Assembly: GCA_934667575.1 (NCBI GenBank)
Contig: CAKUME010000072.1
Coordinates: 1-6,251 of the forward strand
Direction: 5' to 3'
Source of the DNA: an uncultured Eubacteriales bacterium
GTDB taxonomy: Bacteria > Bacillota > Clostridia > Oscillospirales > Acutalibacteraceae
DNA: 6,251 nucleotides
In this document: in pieces, positions 1 to 5,955 of the stretch
Numbering within the stretch: the stretch's first letter is position 1
How the letters are laid out: the number at the start of each line of letters is the position of its first letter
Translations under genes and position numbers: made by a program
Notes under the pieces: model-generated
What the model saw: the letters and a program-made list of their open reading frames with translations, nothing else
Database searches by the model: none
Told to the model about the DNA's origin: nothing

Positions 1-1
1 C

Positions 2-568
2 ACTTATTTGATGCGCAGTGACAATGCTTCCGGCGGCCATTGCGTGTATGTAAACAGCAAGAATAAGGAAGAAGCCGTGACGGTGGCGGGTCTGACCGCG
101 ACCAAGGCGGGCGCCGATGTGCTCAATGCGATTGTGTGGGGCGTGGAAGGCACGCACTACACCAAGAACGACGACGGCACCATCACCACGCCCTACCAAG
201 GCGGTTCGGCCGGTTCGGACGACGCGTACGGTCAATTTAACTGGGCATGGGGCAATACCTTTGACGGCTATGTCAATCAGGCAACGAATTTGAAATTCTT
301 TGACTTTGTGCAGGAAATGCACAAGACCGCACTGCCCGATCACATTGCCGGCTTTAAGTTCGACAAGTCTGCGTATGCAACCGAAGAGCAGATGCTCAGC
401 GCGCTCAAGGATGAGTCCATTATCTTTGACAAAACGAATGGTTACGGTTCCGCTTCCTATCGTGCAGCCAAGAAATCCTATTATCAGGGCGTTATCGATG
501 TGGGTATCGAAAAAATTTGGGATGATTTCCAAAAGCAGCTCGATGATTTCCTCGCGGCCAACAAGTAA
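2..568 (+). CDS. ABC transporter extracellular solute-binding protein, DUF3502-type, C-terminal part (5' end outside the window)
   Basis: About 188 codons are visible and the frame is open to the left edge, so the signal peptide, lipobox cysteine and N-terminal lobe are missing; the in-frame TTG/ATG at 8-13 is internal, not a start. The C-terminal segment resembles the LplA-like lipoproteins (family 1 solute-binding proteins with a DUF3502 tail). Signs are a stretch beginning IVWGVEGTHYTKNDDGTI, the aromatic, glycine-rich QFNWAWGNTF, and a closing amphipathic helix ending QKQLDDFLAANK after GIEKIW. Such proteins are anchored outside the membrane and deliver oligosaccharides to a two-permease ABC importer, whose genes would be expected upstream. 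It stops 133 bases before the convergent GH95 gene and is probably last in its operon. Its GC content is visibly lower than its neighbours', perhaps from high expression. The ligand cannot be read from this fragment. Family assignment is fairly sure; sugar specificity is inferred from the neighbouring glycosidases. Confidence 0.85.
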   Translation, partial: TYLMRSDNASGGHCVYVNSKNKEEAVTVAGLTATKAGADVLNAIVWGVEGTHYTKNDDGTITTPYQGGSAGSDDAYGQFNWAWGNTFDGYVNQATNLKFFDFVQEMHKTALPDHIAGFKFDKSAYATEEQMLSALKDESIIFDKTNGYGSASYRAAKKSYYQGVIDVGIEKIWDDFQKQLDDFLAANK

Positions 569-609
569 GTTTCCTCAAGCATAAAAAGAGAAAAAAGCGA
601 TGAGCAACG

Positions 610-646
610 CCGCCGGTGCAGCCGCAAAGCCGCACCGGCGGTATTT
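610..646 (+). terminator. Probable terminator of the solute-binding-protein gene
   Basis: A perfect 10-bp GC-rich stem (610-619 with 632-641) closes a 12-base loop, 41 bases after the stop codon. The following T tract is short (TATTT at 642-646), so it is a weaker intrinsic terminator on this strand than the adjacent hairpin is on the other. It may act with the second hairpin at 659-680 as one bidirectional terminator block. Confidence 0.55.
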
Positions 647-652
647 GCGCGC

Positions 653-680
653 AAAAAAGCACCGGCGAGTTTGCCGGTGC
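653..680 (-). terminator. Rho-independent terminator of the GH95 gene
   Basis: Read on the minus strand, GCACCGGC, a 6-base loop and GCCGGTGC (stem 659-666 with 673-680) are followed at once by six T residues (653-658). The inner G-U pair adds a ninth base pair. It lies 21 bases after the GH95 stop codon, which is textbook placement. Confidence 0.9.
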
Positions 681-701
681 AGAGAAAGCAACAAAGCGCG
701 T

Positions 702-2900
702 TCAGCAATGGAGCACGGTGCGATAGCGCACGCCGAGCGGGTTTTGCACGCGCACCTGCGGCGCGGCGTTCGGGCGCCATGCAATGTCCACGATCAACCC
801 GCCGCGGGCGCGCAGCCCGCGCACGGCACCGTGCGCCCACGCCTGCGGCAGCGCGGGCAGAATGTCGAGCACGATCTCGCCCGATTCGTCGCGGCTTTGG
901 AGCAGCATTTCGCAAATGGCCGCGGTAATGCCAAAGTTGCCGTCAATTTGGAACGGCGGGTGCGCGTCGAACAAGTTCGGGTAAACGGATCGGCGGAACA
1001 TGTTGATGATGTGGCGGTGCGCGGCCGCGCCGTCGCCAAACCGCGCAAACAGGCACGCGATCCATGCATTGCTCCAGCCGGTGTGGCCGCCGCCGTGCGC
1101 CAGCCGGTAGTCGAGCGTGCGGCGCGCCGCGTCAAACAGCGGGCTCCCCGGCCGGATGGTGCCGCCGGGATACACGCCGTAAAGGTGCGACACATGGCGG
1201 TGCCCCGGTTCGCTTTCGGCCATGGGCCGCGCCCATTCCAAAATGCGCCCGTCGGCGCCCACGTTCACCGGCGCCAAATGCGCCGCCAGATCGGCGTAGG
1301 GCGAAAAATCTTCGCCCAGCTCCCGCGCCGCCGCGGCGGCGCATTGGCACAAATCGGAGATCACCGACTGGTCGAACGCGCTGCCCACCGCCACCGACCC
1401 GGCGCGGCCCTGTTCGTCCACAAAGTCGTTTTCGGGCGAGGTGGAGGGCGAAGTGGCGTAGCCCGCGTCGGTGCGCACGAGCCAATCCTTCAAAAAGTCG
1501 AGCGCACCGGCAAAAATCGGCCACACCGCGCGCAAAAACGCCAGGTCGCGCGTGTATTCGTAATGCTCCCACAAATCGCGGCTCAGCCAGAACCCGCACA
1601 GCGGGCTGAAGCCCCAGCGGGTCTCCTTGGTCATGGGCATGCTCATGCGCCAAATGTCGGTGTTGTGCCACGCGCACCAGCCCTTGCGCCCCAGGCAGTT
1701 GCCGCGCGCGGCCAGCTCGCGCACCAGCCGGAACATCGGCTCGTGGCATTCGGCCAGCCCGCAGGCTTCGGCGGGCCAATAGTTCATTTCGGTGTTGATG
1801 TTGGTGGTGTAGTCGCTGCTCCACGGCGCATACGCCAAATGGTTCCAGATGCCTTGCAGATTGGTGGGCTCGGTGCCCGCGCGGGAAGCGGAGATCATCA
1901 GGTAGCGGCCGTAGTCGAACAGCAGCGCGGCCAGCGCGGGGTCGTGCTCCGGCGCGGCAATGCGCTCGTTCACGGGCGCATGCGGCGCATCGCCCAAATC
2001 GAGCGACACGCGGTCGAACAGCGCGTGATAATCGGCCGTGTGGCGTGCGCGCAGCGTTTCGTAGGGCAGCGCCGCCGCCGCGTCGAGCGTGCGCACGGTG
2101 CGGGCGCGGTATTCGCGCCCCTGCGCATGCGGCAGCCGGTCGAACCCGTTGAACGAGGAATGAATGGCCACCAGCAGCACGAACGACGTCACGTTTTCGA
2201 GCGTGAGCGCGCCGCCGGTAAAGCGCGCGGCAGCGTCCGCGTGCGCCACCCGCAGGCCGATGCGGTAGCGGATGCATTCGTCGTCCGGCTGCACCGCCGC
2301 CGGGTGGTGCATATCCGGCGGGCATGCGCAGTCCAGGGTGAGCGCGTTTTCGCCGCCCGACATCGTGTGCGCAAAGTCGCAGTCGGCGCTGATGCGCACA
2401 TGAAACGCCTGCGTGGCGCAGAACCGATACACCAACACCTGATCCGGCGCCGAAACAAACGCTTCGCGCGTGACCACCCGGCTTTCGGCGCGCAGGTCGG
2501 GCACGCGCGGCGGCAGCGTGAATCGGTTGGTGAGCACCGCGTCGCTCAGGTCGAGCGTGCGGTCATATTCCTGCGGGGCGGCGTCGGCGTTCAGCAGCTC
2601 GATCCGCACATTGCCCGCCGGCAGATAATGCTGTACCCGCAGGCCGGGCATGGCGTTCGACAGCAGCTGCTGCGCCTCCACGTTGCGGTGCGCGGCAAGC
2701 AGCGCGCGAATTTGCTGCAGCGTGGCATCGGGCAGCCATTCGGGGTTGGCGCAGGGCGCGCCCGACCAGAGCGTGTCCTCGTTGAGCTGCAACCGGTCGC
2801 AATATGCGCCCGAATACACCATCGCGCCCAGCCGCCCGTTGCCCAGCGGGAGCGCCTCGTTCCAGTTGGCCGCTTCGCTGCGGTACCATAGCTTGGACAT
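702..2900 (-). CDS. Glycoside hydrolase family 95 protein (alpha-L-fucosidase or alpha-L-galactosidase), cytoplasmic
   Basis: A complete protein of 732 residues, close to the usual GH95 core length. GH95 enzymes are inverting exo-glycosidases that release terminal alpha-L-fucose or, in some members, alpha-L-galactose. The N-terminal beta-domain carries the hallmark NEALPLGNGRLGAMVY (14-29) and QLNEDTLWSG (38-47). The (alpha/alpha)6 catalytic domain has NINTEMNYWPAE (367-378), WHNTDIW (411-417), STSPEN (486-491), GHRHVSHLYGVYPG (566-579) and QIDGNFGITAA (651-661). By analogy with Bifidobacterium bifidum AfcA, Glu490 would be the general acid, with Asn367, Asn369 and Asp653 forming the base machinery; all are present. 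The ATG at 2900 is preceded by AGGAGGAGA at six bases. An upstream in-frame extension to 2948 lacks a ribosome binding site and the family motif. There is no signal peptide, so it should act on imported oligosaccharides. Thr365 sits where fucosidases are recalled to have His, so L-galactosidase activity is possible. It has its own promoter and terminator. Confidence 0.95.
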   Translation of the reverse strand: MSKLWYRSEAANWNEALPLGNGRLGAMVYSGAYCDRLQLNEDTLWSGAPCANPEWLPDATLQQIRALLAAHRNVEAQQLLSNAMPGLRVQHYLPAGNVRIELLNADAAPQEYDRTLDLSDAVLTNRFTLPPRVPDLRAESRVVTREAFVSAPDQVLVYRFCATQAFHVRISADCDFAHTMSGGENALTLDCACPPDMHHPAAVQPDDECIRYRIGLRVAHADAAARFTGGALTLENVTSFVLLVAIHSSFNGFDRLPHAQGREYRARTVRTLDAAAALPYETLRARHTADYHALFDRVSLDLGDAPHAPVNERIAAPEHDPALAALLFDYGRYLMISASRAGTEPTNLQGIWNHLAYAPWSSDYTTNINTEMNYWPAEACGLAECHEPMFRLVRELAARGNCLGRKGWCAWHNTDIWRMSMPMTKETRWGFSPLCGFWLSRDLWEHYEYTRDLAFLRAVWPIFAGALDFLKDWLVRTDAGYATSPSTSPENDFVDEQGRAGSVAVGSAFDQSVISDLCQCAAAAARELGEDFSPYADLAAHLAPVNVGADGRILEWARPMAESEPGHRHVSHLYGVYPGGTIRPGSPLFDAARRTLDYRLAHGGGHTGWSNAWIACLFARFGDGAAAHRHIINMFRRSVYPNLFDAHPPFQIDGNFGITAAICEMLLQSRDESGEIVLDILPALPQAWAHGAVRGLRARGGLIVDIAWRPNAAPQVRVQNPLGVRYRTVLHC

Positions 2901-2906
2901 AAAAAA

Positions 2907-2915
2907 TCTCCTCCT
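2907..2915 (-). promoter_or_regulatory. Ribosome binding site of the GH95 gene
   Basis: AGGAGGAGA on the minus strand is a near-perfect Shine-Dalgarno sequence, separated from the ATG at 2900 by six T residues. It fixes that start against the upstream in-frame ATG at 2948. Confidence 0.9.
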
Positions 2916-2969
2916 GTTGCTCTGTGGATGATTTTGTTTTTCTGCCAAAAAAAAGAGTACAACACTATA

Positions 2970-2998
2970 ATAATAGCACGGCCGCGCGCAAATGTCTA
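2970..2998 (-). promoter_or_regulatory. SigA-type extended -10 promoter of the GH95 gene
   Basis: On the minus strand, TAGACA (2998-2993) is separated by 17 bases from TATTAT (2975-2970), with TGC directly upstream of the -10 box (2978-2976). Each hexamer matches consensus at five of six positions. Transcription should start near 2963, giving a leader of about 63 bases, partly T-rich. Assigned by eye. Confidence 0.7.
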
Positions 2999-3052
2999 CG
3001 GTGTTTTTGTGCGATGGGCGGACATTTCGTTACCGGATTGCCGGCGCCGCAA

Positions 3053-3081
3053 TTGACAGCCGCGCCGATTTGTGCTATCAT
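3053..3081 (+). promoter_or_regulatory. Strong SigA-type promoter of the histidine phosphatase gene
   Basis: A consensus TTGACA (3053-3058) and TATCAT (3076-3081) have a 17-base spacer and an extended -10 TGC (3073-3075). Initiation is expected near 3088, about 49 bases before the ATG. It lies back to back with the GH95 promoter and does not overlap it. Confidence 0.8.
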
Positions 3082-3136
3082 GATTCCGGAAAAATTTCGG
3101 TGCGGAAAATCATATGTTTCGGAGGGACGTTGGACT

Positions 3137-3853
3137 ATGCTGTTTTTCTACATTCGCCATGGCGACCCGATTTATAACCCCGATTCGCTCACGCCGCTCG
3201 GCCACCGGCAGGCCGAAGCGGTGGGGCGGCGCTTGGCGCGCTACGGGCTGGACAAGATTTTTGTTTCCAGCTCCAACCGCGCGATGCTCACCGCGCAGCC
3301 CGCCTGCGAAATGCTCAAAATGGACCGCACGATTCTGGACTGGTGCAACGAAGCGCACGCGTGGGCGGAGTTGGCTTTTCCCGACGAAGACGGCAAAACC
3401 CGCTGGGTGTGCGAACAGGAGCGGTTCCGCAAGCTGTTTGTGTCGCCCGAAATGTATGCCCTCGGCGAAGACTGGCCCGCGCACCCGGCGCTGGCCAACA
3501 CCACCGTGGGCGCGGGCATTGCGCGCATCCGGCGTGAAACCGACGCGCTGCTCGCCCAGCTGGGCTACACCCACGACCGTGCCCGCCGCCTGTATCATTG
3601 CGAGCACGAAAACCACAGCCGGGTGGCGCTGTTTGCACATCAGGGGTTTGGCTGGGCGTTTATGAGCGCGCTGCTTGACATCCCCTATCCGCTGTATAGC
3701 ACGCACTTCGACACCGGCCACAGCGGCATGACGGTGATCGAGTTTTCGCCGGAGCCGGGCGACTGTGTGCCGCGCGTGCTCCAGCTCGCCAACGATTCGC
3801 ACATCTATGCCGACGGGCTGCCCACGAATTATCAAAATCGCGTGCGATTCTGA
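3137..3853 (+). CDS. Histidine phosphatase family protein (phosphoglycerate-mutase-like)
   Basis: A complete 238-residue cytoplasmic protein of the histidine phosphatase superfamily, branch 1 (GpmB/COG0406-like), whose members transfer phosphate through a phosphohistidine. The motif YIRHGDP (5-11) supplies the nucleophile His8 with Arg7. Arg48 in VSSSNRAMLTAQ is the second pocket arginine, and His168 in FAHQGFG is the second catalytic histidine. Glu72 or Glu78 in the segment NEAHAWAEL could be the acid. An insertion rich in charged and aromatic residues (about 80-125) separates these halves and probably shapes the substrate pocket. The ATG is chosen because GGAGGG (3121-3126) precedes it by 10 bases and the family motif starts four residues later; the frame extends to 2924 only as non-coding leader. 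It has its own strong promoter and is transcribed divergently from GH95 and convergently with GH127. The substrate is unknown; a sugar phosphate is plausible from context, but this is not shown. Confidence 0.9.
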   Translation: MLFFYIRHGDPIYNPDSLTPLGHRQAEAVGRRLARYGLDKIFVSSSNRAMLTAQPACEMLKMDRTILDWCNEAHAWAELAFPDEDGKTRWVCEQERFRKLFVSPEMYALGEDWPAHPALANTTVGAGIARIRRETDALLAQLGYTHDRARRLYHCEHENHSRVALFAHQGFGWAFMSALLDIPYPLYSTHFDTGHSGMTVIEFSPEPGDCVPRVLQLANDSHIYADGLPTNYQNRVRF

Positions 3854-3860
3854 CGCAAAT

Positions 3861-3911
3861 AATAAAAAACAAGCCCTTCGCGCGGTGCGTGCCGCAGCGA
3901 GGGGCTTGTTT
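3861..3911 (-). terminator. Strong intrinsic terminator of the GH127 gene, probably also serving the phosphatase gene
   Basis: A 10-bp stem (3867-3876 with 3902-3911) continues inward with five pairs (3877-3881 with 3897-3901, including one G-U). After a single bulged A come four more G-C pairs around a six-base loop. On the minus strand the stem runs into the T-rich tail TTTTTTATTATTTG, 28 bases after the GH127 stop. On the plus strand it lies 13 bases after the phosphatase stop, but its T residues are mostly inside the stem, so termination there is probably weaker. Confidence 0.9.
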
Positions 3912-3939
3912 GCGGAATGCGATCAAAACGGTGCGGGGG

Positions 3940-5778
3940 TTATTCCGCGCCCTGCACCTGCGCCCAGACGAGCATTTCGCTCTGGCCGCGGTTCGCAAAT
4001 ACAAAATAGGGGATCAGCCGCGCGCGGAACGGAACGAATGCGCGGTCGCGCAGGTCACCGTAGAGCGCGTCCATCGGCGCACGGCGCACGGCGTCGATCG
4101 CAATGGCGGGCAGCCCGCAGCGGCTCGGAGCCGGCGCGTCGGTGCCGGTAATCAGCCGCACGTCGCGCAGATTATCGCCGTTATCCACCGCTTCCATGCA
4201 GTAGACAACCGGGCCGCGCATCACCGCGCAGCGGCCGGAATCTTCCTGCACATTCGGATTTGCGGTCACAAACCGTACCGGCATCGGGAAATCCAGCTCC
4301 ACCACGCTGCCGTCGGTCACGGTGCGGTGAATGTAGCCCCGTTGGGTGGGCTCGCCCCAATCGCGCACCCAGCCCGGCACGCGCAGCGCCAGCGTGGCGT
4401 CCGGGCCGTGCCAGGTGAGGCGCACCTTGCCGCTCACGGGATAATCGGTTTCCTGGGTCAGATGTGCCGTGCCGCCGCCAAAGTCGAACGACGTGCTCGA
4501 CGCCATGTATTGGTGCACATAAACGGTGCGCGCGTCTTCATCCGCCGAATAGAGCAGCCCCGCCGCCGACGCCATAAACCGCAGAATGTTCGGCGGGCAG
4601 CAGGAGCAGGAGAACACCTCCACGCGCTGCGTGATCGGAAAATGCTCGCACCGGGGATCCCAGTGCACGCAGTGGTTGCGGCCGATCAGCGCAGGGCGGA
4701 TCTCGAGCGGGTTTTCATAGAAAAACGACTTGCCGTCGAGCGAGGTGGACGACAAAAAGCCGTTATACAGCACACGCTCGATCACATCGCCGTAGCGGCC
4801 GTCCGGTTCGAGCTGCTCCATGCGGCGCGCAAACATGGCCAGTGCAATGGAGGCGCAGCTTTCGGCGTAGGCGTGCAGGTTGCCGAGGTCGTAGTCCACC
4901 GTGAAGTTTTCGCCGCAGTACGAAGAGCCGGTGGCGCCGGTGACATACATTCGGCGTTCAAAGATGTTGTCAAACAGCGTGTGGCATGCGTCTGCCAGCG
5001 CCTGATCGCCGTCGCGCGCCGCCAGGTCGGCCATGGCGCAGTAAAGGTATTCCGCGCGCACGGCGTGGCCTTCGGCGGTACGCTGCTGCCGCACGGGCAG
5101 GTGCGACTGGTTGTAGGTGTGGTCGCCTTTTTCATTTTGAATGTCCTTTTCGGAGCAGCCGCGCGTGTTGATGAAATACCGCGCCAGCTCCAGCCAGCGC
5201 GCTTCGCCGGTGTAGTCGGCCAAGCGCACCAGCGCCAGCTCAATTTCCTCGTGGCCGGGGGTGTCGAACGCGGCGGAATGCTCCACGCGGAACACCCGGT
5301 CGATCAGCTCTGCGTAGCGCACCATGCAGTCGAGCAGCTTGGTTTTGCCGGTGGCCTGGGCATAGGCCACCGCCGCCTCGATCAGGTGCCCTGCGCAATA
5401 GAGCTCGTGGTTGCTGCGCATCGTAAAGCGTTTGCCGGGCTCCACCACGGTGTAATAGATGTTAAAATAGCCGTCGGGATGCTGGTTGGCGGCCAAGTCG
5501 TCCACGATTTGGTCAATTTCGGCCTCGAGCTGTGCATCCGGGTGCTGCGCAAGAATGTAGGCCGCGCCCTCGATCCACTTGGCGACGTCGGAATCCCAAA
5601 AATAATGCGGTTCGTTTGGCTCGCCGGGCTTCCAGTCGCAGCGGAACGCGCCGTTGCGTCCCGTTTGGTCGAATTGATGATAGACGCTCGGGGCGGTCAC
5701 ATCGTGGTTCAGCTGCTGGCGCTGCTGCCAGAATCCGCCGTTGATTTCCACCTGCGAGTAGGGAATCTGTTTGATCAT
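3940..5778 (-). CDS. Glycoside hydrolase family 127 protein (beta-L-arabinofuranosidase family, COG3533/DUF1680), cytoplasmic
   Basis: A complete 612-residue protein, slightly shorter than characterised HypBA1 of Bifidobacterium longum. GH127 enzymes are retaining exo-hydrolases that use a zinc-bound cysteine as nucleophile; known activities include release of beta-L-arabinofuranose. Visible motifs are INGGFW (12-17), DVAKWIEGAAY (64-74), GYFNIYY (103-109), ELYCAGHLIEAAVAY (125-139) and GHEEIELALVRL (175-186). GENFTVDYDLGN (289-300) leads to AYAESCASIAL (303-313), and CSCCPPNILR spans 391-400. By HypBA1 analogy Glu290 is the acid/base, Glu306, Cys308, Cys393 and Cys394 bind zinc, and Cys393 is the nucleophile; the 16-residue spacing between the two glutamates matches HypBA1. 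A C-terminal beta-domain follows from about 415. There is no signal peptide, so the substrate must be imported. The ATG has AAAGGAGA about ten bases upstream. A divergent AraC gene is its likely regulator. Related activities (GH146-like, or the aceric-acid hydrolase branch of GH127) are not excluded. Confidence 0.93.
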   Translation of the reverse strand: MIKQIPYSQVEINGGFWQQRQQLNHDVTAPSVYHQFDQTGRNGAFRCDWKPGEPNEPHYFWDSDVAKWIEGAAYILAQHPDAQLEAEIDQIVDDLAANQHPDGYFNIYYTVVEPGKRFTMRSNHELYCAGHLIEAAVAYAQATGKTKLLDCMVRYAELIDRVFRVEHSAAFDTPGHEEIELALVRLADYTGEARWLELARYFINTRGCSEKDIQNEKGDHTYNQSHLPVRQQRTAEGHAVRAEYLYCAMADLAARDGDQALADACHTLFDNIFERRMYVTGATGSSYCGENFTVDYDLGNLHAYAESCASIALAMFARRMEQLEPDGRYGDVIERVLYNGFLSSTSLDGKSFFYENPLEIRPALIGRNHCVHWDPRCEHFPITQRVEVFSCSCCPPNILRFMASAAGLLYSADEDARTVYVHQYMASSTSFDFGGGTAHLTQETDYPVSGKVRLTWHGPDATLALRVPGWVRDWGEPTQRGYIHRTVTDGSVVELDFPMPVRFVTANPNVQEDSGRCAVMRGPVVYCMEAVDNGDNLRDVRLITGTDAPAPSRCGLPAIAIDAVRRAPMDALYGDLRDRAFVPFRARLIPYFVFANRGQSEMLVWAQVQGAE

Positions 5779-5788
5779 GGTCGGTGCT

Positions 5789-5796
5789 TCTCCTTT
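5789..5796 (-). promoter_or_regulatory. Ribosome binding site of the GH127 gene
   Basis: AAAGGAGA on the minus strand ends ten bases before the ATG at 5778. It selects this start rather than upstream in-frame codons reaching 6195, which would run antisense through the AraC gene. Confidence 0.85.
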
Positions 5797-5826
5797 AAAA
5801 TAAAATTTTTTTTTGGCGGCGGCCGG

Positions 5827-5855
5827 TTGCACAGGGGCGCGGAATATGGTATGAT
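5827..5855 (+). promoter_or_regulatory. Candidate promoter of the AraC-family regulator gene
   Basis: TTGCAC (5827-5832) and TATGAT (5850-5855) are 17 bases apart, with the extended -10 TGG at 5847-5849. The -35 box is poor (first three bases only), so the extended -10 carries the call. Initiation near 5862 would leave a leader of about 94 bases that crosses the oppositely directed GH127 promoter. Confidence 0.55.
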
Positions 5856-5893
5856 ATCCGCAGAGCCGGTCGCGTTGCGCTGAGATTATCATA
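5850..5893. repeat. Inverted repeat TATGATATC / GATTATCATA between the GH127 and AraC genes
   Basis: TATGATATC (5850-5858) and GATTATCATA (5884-5893) are inverted copies differing by one inserted A. Each contains the -10 box of one of the two promoters, so the symmetry may come from two face-to-face -10 elements. It could also be an operator for the divergent regulator. Confidence 0.6.
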
Positions 5894-5916
5894 GCACGAA
5901 CCGCACGCGTTTGCGA
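5888..5916 (-). promoter_or_regulatory. Candidate extended -10 promoter of the GH127 gene with a weak -35
   Basis: On the minus strand, TATGAT (5893-5888) is preceded directly by TGC (5896-5894). At 17-base spacing the -35 position reads TCGCAA (5916-5911), only three of six consensus bases. A good -10 with a poor -35 fits a promoter needing an activator, such as the adjacent AraC protein, though that link is inference. Initiation near 5881 gives a leader of about 100 bases. Confidence 0.55.
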
Positions 5917-5955
5917 CCGACAAAGGAGCAGAATAGGGGGCGTTTTCCGACTTTT

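Noticed and set aside
600..2891. A 763-codon plus-strand open frame covering the whole GH95 gene in antisense
   Set aside because: The translation is dominated by Arg, Ala, His, Val and Gly without domain motifs, and has no ribosome binding site. It is the usual antisense shadow of a GC-biased gene; the minus strand carries the GH95 motifs and a full set of signals.
2901..2948. A 16-residue N-terminal extension of the GH95 protein
   Set aside because: It would start without a Shine-Dalgarno site and read through the excellent one at 2907-2915. The added residues are basic and not hydrophobic, so they are no signal peptide.
2924..3136. An extended N-terminus for the phosphatase reaching back to 2924
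   Set aside because: The extension would cross the promoter at 3053-3081 and adds no family sequence. RHG near residue 7 from the ATG at 3137 is normal for this superfamily.
2901..3136. A catabolite-repression (cre) site near the glycosidase promoters
   Set aside because: I looked for the TGNNANCGNTNNCA pattern by eye in this region and in 5779-5955 and found no convincing match. A scored motif scan would be needed to exclude degenerate sites.
3110..3835. A 241-codon minus-strand open frame opposite the phosphatase
   Set aside because: The plus strand carries RHG, the second catalytic histidine motif, a promoter and a ribosome binding site. The antisense product shows only compositional bias.
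3889..5883. A 664-codon plus-strand open frame antisense to the GH127 gene
   Set aside because: Same compositional shadow effect. It begins inside the terminator hairpin and no family is recognisable, whereas the minus strand encodes an intact GH127 enzyme.
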